Shown piece by piece: positions 52,101-62,011 of a stretch of DNA of 64,000 bases. Each line of letters begins with the position of its first letter. Position 1 is the stretch's first letter. The position numbers and the translations under genes are program-made. This stretch comes from Selaginella tamariscina (lineage: Eukaryota; Streptophyta; Lycopodiopsida; Selaginellales; Selaginellaceae): the NCBI GenBank assembly GCA_003024785.1, contig PUQB01000004.1, positions 1,683,945-1,747,944 of the forward strand, written 5' to 3'. Below the pieces are notes generated by a model. That model saw only the letters and a list, made by a program, of their open reading frames with translations. It ran no database searches and was not told the origin of the DNA.

Positions 52101-52270
52101 TCTTAAAATATGGCCAAGTTGATTCCAGAATCCCCCTGCCCATCTCTTCTCCTGCTCTTGTCTTTAATGTCACTTCAATTCCACATCTGAATACAAAAAT
52201 GATTAGTTCAAGTATCCGAGTATAACAGATTTTATTTTAATTCTTACCCAGAATTTGACGACGACTCCAT
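49166..52270 (-). CDS. ParB-like and DNA-methyltransferase-like fusion protein
   Basis: About 950 residues over four exons with very short introns (52187-52247, 50810-50870, 49913-49965, all GT-AG). The start at ATG 52270 (MESSSNSG) is tentative; a spliced leader exon is possible. The N-terminal 170 residues are unknown. Next comes a ParB/sulfiredoxin-type fold: PLNQERVAELMEKMK followed by KYYIISGQHTITAAQRLL. A helical region with a Lys/Ser-rich linker follows. The C-terminal part resembles a beta-class N4/N6 DNA methyltransferase: YRCLLLDSETLW where DPPY would be, and WVFDYCTRGSVLKEC then VFAVEKD where the FxGxGT SAM site and acidic residue would be. Both catalytic motifs are degenerate, so activity is doubtful. 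The acidic tail has a KRLRP nuclear-type signal. ParB-methyltransferase fusions are known in phages and bacteria. The frame slips by one base in about three places, at least one a C run. Confidence 0.55.
50837..50854. repeat. variant palindrome inside an intron
   Basis: GGCGAGATAAATCCCGCC differs in two positions from the 18-bp palindrome of the nearby arrays. It takes up nearly a third of the 61-bp intron 50810-50870 of the ParB-like gene. Confidence 0.8.
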
Positions 52271-52600
52271 ACTAATGACTCGATCTCCTTGTTTGATCAA
52301 ATCGTCCTTCTGCAAAATAATACACTATAAATATAAATTATATAAAAACGCACACACACTTGTATAAACCCGAATATACAAAAATAATACACAGAGAGAA
52401 GTAGACGTAATTAACTGTCCGAAGCTCACATTTGTGTTAGTGCAAAAGAAAGATAACATTTCGTTTTAGAACCACCACAAATGTGAGCTCTGGACAGTTT
52501 TACATAGATTCCTAGCTTTTACTCGAAATATTATGATAAGATGATAAAAGTAAATAAAATGAGATATGCAACTTATATACTAATACACATATATATTCAC
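52271..52600. other. upstream region of the ParB-like gene
   Basis: AT-rich with a CA run. Contains an inverted pair at 52410-52500: TCCGAAGCTCACATTTGTG and CACAAATGTGAGCTCTGGA, so the RNA could fold into a hairpin with a loop of about 35 bases. It lies between the gene and the first palindrome array. Confidence 0.5.
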
Positions 52601-52609
52601 ATGGAAGGT

Positions 52610-54182
52610 GCGGCGGGATTAATCTCGCCACCCCTTCAATGCCTCCTGAAAGAGTGGGCGGGATTAATCTCGCCACCTTTCTGGAGGCCTTGAACGGGAG
52701 TGCGGAATTAATCTTGCCACCCTTCTCGGTCTCAGAGAGAACTGGGCAGGATTTATTTCTCACACCCCTTCAGTGACTCCAGAAAGGAGGCGGGATTAAT
52801 CTCGCCCACCATGTAAGTGATGGTTAAATGAATTTCCCCACCCTTCCCAGTTCTCTCCATTGGTATGTTGAAAACCTTCTACGTCTCAGACAGAAACGTT
52901 TGGGATTGGTCCGACTCACCAATGGAGAAAAAAGGAAGGGTGGCGGGATTCATTCCTCCAACAGGCATTGAAGACTCGGCGGGATTAATCCCGCCGCCCA
53001 GGGCCTTCACTCGGTCCCTATGCGGCGGGATTAATCCCGCCGGACGCCAATTCCCTGCGGAATCGGGCGGGATTAATCCCGCCGCCTAGGCACTTCAGAG
53101 GCCAATGGCGGCGGGATTAATCCCGCCCGATTCCGAGCAGGGAATTGGCGTCCGGCGGGATTAATCCCGCCTCCCAGGCCCTTCACTCGGGCCTTAGTCG
53201 GCGGGATTAATCCCGCCGAACGCCAATGCCCTGTGCGAAATCTTGCGGGATTAATCCCGCCGCCTAGGCCCTTCAGGCAGGCCAATGGCGGCGGGATAAA
53301 TCCCGCCCGATTCCGCGCAGGGCATGCGTACGCGGCGGGATTAATCCCGCCCACCATGTAAGGGATGGTGAAATTAATCCCACCACCCTTCTCGGTTCCC
53401 TCCATTGGTATTTTGTAAACCTTCTCCGTCTCAGACAGAGTTAGTCGGGATTGATTCAACATACCAATGGGGTAATGAAGGTTCGGAGATTAATCTCGCC
53501 ACCGGGTAATGAAGGTTCGGAGGCTAATCCCGCCGCCCTCTCGTAAATCATGCGCTCACACATATATATTGGCTGCGGCATTTTTGAACAGGGATGGGTG
53601 GGGGCGGGATTAATCCCGCCGCCCAGGGAATTCACGCAGGACATGAACGGCGGGATTAATCCCGCCGCCCTCCGCGAAGGGCATGAGCGTGGGGCCGGAT
53701 TAATCCCGCGTTCATGTCCTGCGTGAATTCCCTGGGCGGCGGGATTAATCCCGCCGCTCTACGACAAACCGAAGAGCGGCGGGATTAATCCCGCCGCCCA
53801 TGGCCTGCGTGAGGGGCCTCGGCGGCGGGATTAATCCCGCCGCCCATCCCTGTAAATGCCCTGCGCGGAATCCGGCGGGATTAATCCCGCCCATTAGAAC
53901 CTTCACACAGGCCATTGCCGGCGAGATAAATCCCGCCGCATTCCGCGCAGGGCATGGATGAGCGGCGGGATTAATCCCGCCGCCGAGGCCCCTCACGCAG
54001 GCCATGGGCGGCGGGATTAATCCCGCCGCTCTTCGGTTTGTCGTAGAGCGGCGGGATTAATCCCGCCGCCCATAGCCTGCGTGAAGGGCCTCGGCGGCGG
54101 GATTAATCCCGCCGCCACCCCCTAAGCCGGCGGGGATTAATCCCGCCGCCAGGCTAAAACCTATAGCGGCGGGATTAATCCC
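52610..54182. repeat. palindrome array 1 (GGCGGGATTAATCCCGCC)
   Basis: About 18 perfect copies of the 18-bp palindrome and a dozen variants. Most are 43-46 bases apart start to start (for example near 52978, 53024, 53067, 53110, 53154, 53199). Copies at the left edge (52613-52810) are worn and often end CTCGCC instead of CCCGCC. Several spacers recur in inverted form: 53756-53777 with 54028-54049, and 53620-53648 with 53709-53737. GC-rich in an AT-rich setting. It gives apparent frames repeating GGINPA or AGLIPP on both strands, which are not genes. Lies just upstream of the ParB-like gene. Confidence 0.95.
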
Positions 54183-54194
54183 GCCGCTCGAGGG

Positions 54195-54897
54195 GCTTAG
54201 CGAGATAAAAACACACACATATATATATGTGTGTGTGTATATATATATATATGTATGTATGTATGTATGTATAGGAGTGTACGTGTGTGTGCAAGAGATA
54301 GATAAATAAATAAAATTATACAGTACTGGTACACCTAATATATGTGTGTACATAGGTATATATATGTGTGTATATGTATATCGTGTGTATGCGTGTGAGC
54401 GAAACAAATAAAATCATACAGATAAACAAACACACACACACATATATATATACACAGGAGTGTGCGTGTGTGTGCGAAAGATAAAACTAATAAATAAATA
54501 AAATTATACAGATAAACACACACATATATATGTGTGTATATAGATATATAATCTATAGAGAAAGAGAGAGAGTCTGTGAATATATAAGCATATATATAAA
54601 CTAGTGTTGTATGTATGTATATATGTATATAGGTATATATATATGTGTATATGTATATTGTGTGTATGCGTGTGTGAGCGAAACAAATAAAATCATACAG
54701 ATAAACAAACACACACACACACACATATACATACACAGGAGTGTGCGTGTGTGTGCGAGAGATAAAACTAATAAATAAATAAAATTATACAGAAAAACAC
54801 ACACATATATATATGTGTGTATATAGATATATAACCCATATGAATATATAAGCATATATATAAACTAGTGTTGTATACTATTTGTTAATATGCATTG

Positions 54898-54952
<55 letters not shown>

Positions 54953-55017
54953 GCAGTGCGCGTGTGTGTGGGAGAGATAGATCAATAAAAAAAAATTTAC
55001 AGATACTGGTACACATA

Positions 55018-55080
<63 letters not shown>

Positions 55081-55345
55081 GCAAGATCAATAAAAAAAAA
55101 TTTACAGATACTGGTACACATAATATATGTATGTATATATATATAGGTATGTGTATATGTATATCGTGTGTATGCGTGTGTGAGCGAAACAAATAAAATC
55201 ATACAGATAAACAAACACACACCCACACACATATACATACACAGGAGTGTGCGTGTGTGTGCGAGAGATAAAACTAATAAATAAAATTATACGCACACTC
55301 CTATACATATATACATACATACACACACACACACACAGATCTCAC
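54195..55345. repeat. higher-order microsatellite block
   Basis: TG, TA and CA runs arranged in a larger repeat. The phrase AAACAAATAAAATCATACAG recurs near 54401, 54681 and 55187, each time followed by an ACACAGGAGTGTGCGTG stretch and AAAACTAATAAATAAA. Open frames here are low-complexity artefacts. Confidence 0.85.
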
Positions 55346-56480
55346 CTGTGTGCACAGCCGCCGCCGCCGATTTCACAGCCGCCGCCTCTTGAAACCCTAA
55401 GAATATACCTAAACCCTAAAGGAATTAAATATATATATCAACCCTAATAGAATATTCCTTCTGAGAATATACTTAAACCCTAAAAAGAAAAAATATAGAT
55501 TCGCCCTAAACGAATATTCTTTCATTATATTATTAGCGCGTGCGTGTGCGTGGGTGTATCACATACACCTCAAAAATATAAATCATGCAGGGATTTAACA
55601 TGTGTGTGTCCATGAGAGTGTTAAAGTTTCATGTGTATCAATACATACATACACATTGCATATATTAATACACATAATATATACATACACACGTGTATAC
55701 ACACAGACATACACACATATTACATGGGTTTAGGGTTTAGGGTTTAGGGTTTTGGATTTAGGATGGATCATGCATGGTGTGTATGTATGAGAGAAGAGAG
55801 AGTGTTGAAAAATTATTTTTGTACACATTGCATATATTAGTACACATATATACTTACACATATTATACACAGATATACATACATAGTATATGAGAGAAGA
55901 GAGACAGTACATATTATGGATCATGCATGGTGTGTATTATACACACAGACATACATACATATTAGTACATAATATTAGAGAGACCGAGTACATATTATAG
56001 ATCATGCATGGTGTGTATGTTTGAGAGAAGAGAGACAGTACATATTAACATGGATCATGCATGGTGTGTATGTATGAGAGAAGAAAGTACACATATATAC
56101 ATACAGTACACATATATACATACAGAGTACACATATATACATGCACACGTGTATACACACAGACATACATACATATTACATGAGTAAATTCATTGTGTTA
56201 CATATTAGGGTTTAGGGTTTAGGGTTTAGGGTTTGCTCCCAACAAGCTTAATATAAATATTACACATGTAAATTCAATGTGTTACATACAGTCACACAGA
56301 TTGAGTACATATATCATACATGCGTTGAACATGATGTTTTCAATAAAGAAGCAACCTATTTCTTCAGTTTGGTTTAGGGTTGTGCATGTGTGTGCATATG
56401 TGTTTTTGTAAGTTCTTGTAATGCGTGTGTAAATTTATGATTGTGTTTATATATGTGTGCAAAACAAACATCGAATAATT
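55346..56480. repeat. spacer with telomere-like and GGATCATGCATGGTG repeats
   Basis: GGATCATGCATGGTGTGTAT, or a close form, recurs about four times between 55763 and 56070. Runs of TTTAGGG (three to four units) are at 55729-55752 and 56208-56234, and isolated AAACCCTAA units at 55393-55480. No gene seen. Confidence 0.7.
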
Positions 56481-56500
56481 AAGAAAATAAAATTAATAAA

Positions 56501-56911
56501 CACACTAGGAACATATTTTAAATTATACATAATAATATATGATTTTATCTAATATATAGCCATATATAGTTTTAATAATATATATTAATTTAATATTGAT
56601 AAAAAGGTTTAACATTGAAATATTCTTGAAATAATAAGAAATTAATTGAGAAAATCCCATTAATATATACAAATGTAAATTAAGTACTCAAATAATTAAC
56701 TAAATTAATTATCATAATCATGTTTAATATTGGAATATTCTTGGAATAATAAGAAAATAATAAAGAATATCCCATTAATATAAAGAAGATTAATTACTCA
56801 AGTAATTAAGGAAATGATATTAATATATATATTATTAAAACTATATATGACTATATATTAGATAAAATGATGTATTATTATGTATAATTTAAAATATGTT
56901 CATAGTGTGTA
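56501..56911. repeat. AT-rich foldback (inverted repeat)
   Basis: 56501-56590 and the reverse complement of 56818-56911 are closely alike (both contain AACATATTTTAAATTATACA). They enclose a loop of about 230 bases. A loop segment (ATTAATTTAATATTGATAA... onward) is repeated directly after the right arm, at 56911-57030. A third arm copy lies near 57165-57215. Looks like a foldback or MITE-type family. Confidence 0.75.
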
Positions 56912-57215
56912 TTAATTTAATATTGATAATAAGGTTTAACACATGAATATTCTTGAAATAATAACAAATTAATTGAGAAAATCCCATTAATATATACAAA
57001 TGTAGAATAATTACTGCAATAATTAAGAACAAGACTAATTTAATTATGATAATCAGGTTTAATATTAGAATATTCTTCAAATATTAATAAAATATTAAAG
57101 AATATCCCATTGATACTAGGAAATGAAAACTAAATACTCGAGTAATTAAGAAAATAATAATAATAAACAGACTATGAATATATTTTAAATGATACATAAT
57201 AATATATCAATTTAT

Positions 57216-57835
57216 TTATTGTATAAGTATATATTTATATATTATATATAATATAAATATACTTGAATACTAAGAATGTAGAATATAGTCTAAAATTTCG
57301 TAATATTAAACAGCTTGAATCACTTGAATAACATTAAATGCAATTTTAAAATACTCATTGGAACTGGAGAGTATATATGTCAGAGTGTCGGATATTTGTG
57401 TCAACTCATCTTAAATTTTATTTTCTGTTCTTTTTAAAAAATTTGAATTTCTGACATATGTATTGTCGGTCTGACATGTAAATTTGAAAATGCATTTAAT
57501 TTCCCACTCAAATTCAGATCTGGTTCTTTCTCCGGCAAGGGTTTCTTCATTTCTGTATTTTTCACTCTTTAGATCTTCTTTTTTCTTCATAGTGATCATC
57601 TCAGGAGCGAGATTAAATTGGGTGCTATTCTTTATAGGAAAGCACGGCGCCTTCAGTGCTGTTTACAAGTAAGTATTATAAACAAATTTAAAAATACTTA
57701 TTAAGATTCACTCTCTTACATTCTCTCTTAAAATTACAATTTAGGGGTTTAGAAATGCATTAGGATTATAATATATTCCGTTAGGGATTTATCACGTTTA
57801 AATATCCTTTTAACTTAATATTCTAGGTTAACCGG
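57216..57835. other. AT-rich spacer
   Basis: AT-rich up to 57480. At 57484-57672 a 62-residue frame ends in FSAVYK beside a GTAAGT donor-like site, which could be a leader exon of the downstream gene, but I cannot support it. Confidence 0.4.
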
Positions 57836-58739
57836 GGCGGCGGGATTAATCCGGCCATTTCTTTTTCGCCTCTTTGAAGAAGTGGCGGGATTAATCCCGC
57901 CACCATCTCCCGGGCAATGCTTCTCCGCCACTGAAAAAGAGTGGCGGGATTAATCCCGTCGATAACCTTCTCAACTGATGAAGAGTTACCAGAATTTATT
58001 AGAAAGAGTTGTCGGCGGGATTAATCCCGCCAACCATTTTAGGAGGCAGGGAAGGGGTGGCGGGATTAATCTCGCCACCACTTCCTGTTTTAAAGATTTG
58101 GGGACAGGATTTATCCCGAGATCTCTTTGAAATCATAGTTTTGGAGAGAGTTATGTGCGGGTTTAATCCCGCCACCCATTCCCCGTCGTAAGAATTGTGG
58201 GCGGGATTAATCCCGCCTTGGACTCCCTCCGACAAGGAAGAGCCGGCGGGATTAATCCCGCCGCCTCTTCCTCCGACGAGGAAGGGAGTCCGGCGGGATT
58301 AATCCCGCCGACTCTCTCCGGCGAGGATGAGTCGGCGGGATTAATCCCGCCGGACTCCCTTCCTCGTCGGAGAGAGTCGGCGGGATTAATCCCGCCGGAC
58401 TCCCCCCGAGGAGGAAGAGGCGGCGGGATTAATCCCGCCGGCTCTTCCTTGTCGGAGGGAGTCCAAGGCGGGATTAATCCCGCCGACTCTCTCCGAAGGG
58501 GTTGAGTCGGCGGCGGGATTAATCCCGCCGGACTCCCCCGTCGGAGAGAGGCGGCGGGATTAATCCCGCCGGCTCCCCGGAGGGAGTCGGCGGGATTAAT
58601 CCCGCCGGCTCCCTTGTCGGAGGGAGTCCAAGGCGGGATTAATCCCGCCGACTCTCTCCGAAGGGGTTGAGTCGGCGGCGGGATTAATCCCGCCGACCGT
58701 TCCTCGTCGGAGGGATTCGTGGCGGGATTAATCCCGCCC
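57836..58739. repeat. palindrome array 2 (GGCGGGATTAATCCCGCC)
   Basis: About 15 perfect copies and several variants, mostly 33-48 bases apart. Spacers are variants of a CTCTCTCCGACGAGGAAG phrase. They recur directly (58465-58515 with 58630-58680) and inverted (58218-58245 with 58438-58465). The left edge (57838-58160) holds the worn copies. The array ends 140 bases before the start of the DUF7869 gene. Confidence 0.95.
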
Positions 58740-58880
58740 ATCAGTTGTATTAATCAAACATGAGATATTATCTCTAAACATAATTATGTATTATTGCATA
58801 TGCATATTATTAAGTAACCGTAATTCAGATTTCTTAAAAATATTGCATAAACAGATATCATAAATAATACAATTATTTAT

Positions 58881-61800
58881 GTGCAGGACAATATGTTTAA
58901 TACTGGAGATAAAGTATGTCTTCTTCGGAACAACGAGATAGTTGGCACTGGAACTGTGGAAGTTCGAGATAATAATGCATCATGTCACAATATTTCCCAA
59001 GGATCTTGTGTGTACGTATGGGTGAACACCATTTACAAGCATGTTGAGGTTCTGGGAATGGAATTTGAGGAGGGTTCTCCTGTATTGTGGAATTTGGATG
59101 AAGTCAAGGCTGACACAAAATATGCAGAGTCACAAACAAATAGTAGCACGAGTTTACCAGATGATGGCTTGCCTGCTGTATGGATGAGGTGATTCTCTTT
59201 CTTCGTGAGATTGAAGTCGGAAGAGGCATCATCACAGCTATAAATCCAATGGAAGCAGTGTCAGAAGAGAAACTAGGGTCCGACTTCGTGGGTGTAGTTG
59301 TGACAGAGGTTTCACCTAATGGCACATTGTATCCTGGATCCCTCGTGAGGTGGCGAACATCTGAATTAAGACGGCAAGATGGTTCAACATATTCTGGGTT
59401 GGATTTCAATAATAACAACCCGGAAGAACAACTCATATTTGAAGAGGTTCCTTGCATTGGTCCTATTGTAAGAAAAAGGCGATTCATGGGTTGTAGATCT
59501 TCCCCTGCAAGTTTTCAGCAAGAGGGTAAAGATGATCCTACATCTTCCGAAAGTGTTACGAGCATTTCCACGATTGACTGTTGCAAGAAGAAGTGTTGTC
59601 AGATGGCAGACCGGAATGAAATTACCCAATGTAGACATGTCTTTCGTATGCTCACCCAAAAGCAAAGGCATGAGTTTGTATATGCTGCACTAACTGGGTG
59701 TATTGATGGAATGGCCTCGGACACAGGTTATCAGAGTACATCCATGGTATTTAATAAGGTGGCCATCTGCTTCAAAGCTTGGTACAGTATATACGGGATC
59801 CCAAAGACCACGTTCTACCGTCGGAGGGATGAGTGGCTAGATGGAGCGCGAACCTCAGTTCATGGGAACACTGGCTTGGTCAAAACCCGCTCTCACATCA
59901 TGGCAGCCATAGAGATACTCAAGGCTTTTGTGGAAGCAAATGCAGACAGGATGCCTCACAAATGCCGAACCACAAATGCAGGGGTCAGGGAAAATCTCAA
60001 GGTTTTACCTTCAATCTACACTCAATTGAAACTGTGTGAACATGTGAACAAGTGCCTCAGTTTGATGGGGCTCCAAGCAATCTGCACTGGTACCTTCAAC
60101 AACATATGGAATACTCATTTTAAGGATGTGGAGATTGCAAAACACTCTAGCTTTTCTAAGTGTGACACTTGTACATCATTGAAGGCTGCAGAGGCTTGTG
60201 CAAAAACCTTGGTGGAGATCACTACCATTCAAAGGAAGATGGAGGCCCACATGATTGCACAACAAACTTGCCGGTCTCAGTACTATGCACACCGCATGCT
60301 TTCTGTGTCACGCCCATCAGAGTACCTGTGCTTGATCCATGACAAGATGGATCATTCAAAGACCAGCATTCCAAAGCTCTTTGCAACACCAAAGTGCCTT
60401 GGAAATGTCATGAAACTTCCGATTTCATTGACAGGTGTGCTAACACATGGACACGGTTGTGAGTCATATGGACACTTTTCACTTCCACATTGGTCTAGCG
60501 ACTCCAATTTCACTATTGGGTCGTTAGCCATGTGTTTCAGAAACCTTGAAGCCCACTCACAGACAAGTCCTATCAGTGATCTCAAAGTGAAGAAACAACA
60601 CCTTCAACCTTTACATAATGCTCTCATGAACACGTCTGCACTTGAGGCTACTTGGGAATATGAGAGGCATTGTCAGCAACCTGCACAAAAAACAGATGGC
60701 CCTGTTGAGAGTTCAGGTTCAGTGGAGGGATCTAGCTCAAATAGTGTACATGTGTCCTCAACATCAAATAAGCTTCCTCGTCATTTGCTTTTACAGATGG
60801 ATAATTGTGCAGGCGAGAACAAAAATAGGTAAATCATTTTACTTAAGGGTTTCTCAAGCTCATACTTACTTTTATTTTCTAGATATGTGCTAGCATACTT
60901 GTCAATGCTTGTTGCCAAAGGTGTGTTTGAAACAATCACGCTCAGTTTCCTTATGGTTGGTCACACTCATGAAGATATTGATGCGTTCTTCAGCAAGGTC
61001 TCCAACTCTACAAAAAGGACAAGTGCACTTACCTTACCGCATATGATGAATCTTTTTGAAAATTGCATCTCCAAAAAAAGTTGTGCTTTGCTTGTGACTG
61101 AGGTGCCAGACTTCAAAAAATTTCTCAAGGAGTATATAAAAGAAGGGAGTGATTCTTTAGTTGGTCACCTTGTGCCGCTACAATTCTTTTTCTCCATACG
61201 AGATGGTATACCTATTATGCAGTACAAGTTACGGCCATCAGAGCAGGAGTGGTTACCGAAAGAGGGCTTAATGCTCTTCAAAAGTGGAGAGGATGGAAAG
61301 CCACTTCTCCCAGAAGGACAACCAGACCCTATTCCATTGAGTGCCCAGCTCAAGGAACAAGAGGTTATTATTGATGGCATCAAAAAATATGTGGCATGGG
61401 TTCAAAAATCGATGCCAAAGAATTCTGATAAGGCAACTGGTTACTCAGAACTATATAAGCATGTGGTCAACTATTGGGAGACTGTTGTTCGAGAGTTGGA
61501 AGGGCCTACTGTCACAAGTACAGAATTGCAACACCCTTTCTGGCCTAAAACAAGGTGGCGAGAGGAGATTGAAATGACATCACTGAGCACAGACGACATA
61601 GAAGCCAGTAGTGATGTGGAAGTGCAAACCCCACACTTTGTTGGACAAAGGAACCAAAAACCTAAAGCATACTTTGATTGCTGCAAGGATCTTCAAAAAC
61701 TAATGATGGTTCTCATTACTCCAGATGCGTCATATAATCAGCCTATTTGGATGGGTCAAATTATCGACACACCTGAAGTAATCACAAAAAATAGTATTGT

Positions 61801-62011
61801 TAAGGTTGCATGGTTCAAACCACAAAAAAGGCGACACGAGAAGGAGAGCGAAAGATATAATGGATGCCTAGAGAAAACATGGTCTCCCAATCAAAAAGAC
61901 CCAGCATGTTTTATAAATGTTAAATCCATTCGATATGGGTGGATGTCAAGAAGCGTTGATAAAGTCACGATTAACAAAACTGCAAGGGAATGTATGTTTT
62001 CTGAAGCTTAA
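58881..62011 (+). CDS. DUF7869-type protein, candidate transposase
   Basis: Two exons, 58881-60828 and 60883-62011, with a 54-bp GT-AG intron, total about 1030 residues. A one-base slip near 59180 parts the first 100 residues from the rest. The N-terminal part has two repeats of a small beta module (GDKVCLLRNNEIVGTGTV, then DEVILFLREIEVGRGII). Counting from ATG 59180, a Cys cluster IDCCKKKCCQ lies at 132-141 and a helix-turn-helix-like YGIPKTTFYRRRDEWL at 205-220. A possible zinc pair FSKCDTC is at 325-331. Then come IHDKMDHSKTS (386-396), LLQMDNCAGENKNR (537-550) and, after the intron, VGHTHEDIDAFFS. The spaced D, D and E/D residues look like a DDE/RNase H-type triad. The C-terminal 200 residues are unknown. 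I recall this family in many plants and animals as uncharacterised. Transposase activity is inference. Confidence 0.65.

Noticed and set aside
54195-55345. Many long frames rich in His, Thr, Tyr, Ile and Val
   Set aside because: Translations of TG, CA and TA microsatellites. No start context, splice sites or family match.
52610-58739. A CRISPR-like look of short repeats with spacers of similar length
   Set aside because: The repeats are perfect palindromes, the spacers are related to each other and recur inverted, there are no cas genes, and the setting is a plant nuclear genome.
52610-58739. GGCGGGA half-sites as E2F-DP binding sites
   Set aside because: The known E2F core ends in A/T-rich CGGGAAA or the inverse. 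Here the centre is ATTAAT, which breaks the consensus, so I prefer a dedicated palindrome binder.
53073-58741. Open frames with repeated GGINPA or AGLIPP on both strands
   Set aside because: They are simply the palindrome GGCGGGATTAATCCCGCC read in two frames. The same peptide appears on both strands, so they are not evidence of a repeat protein.
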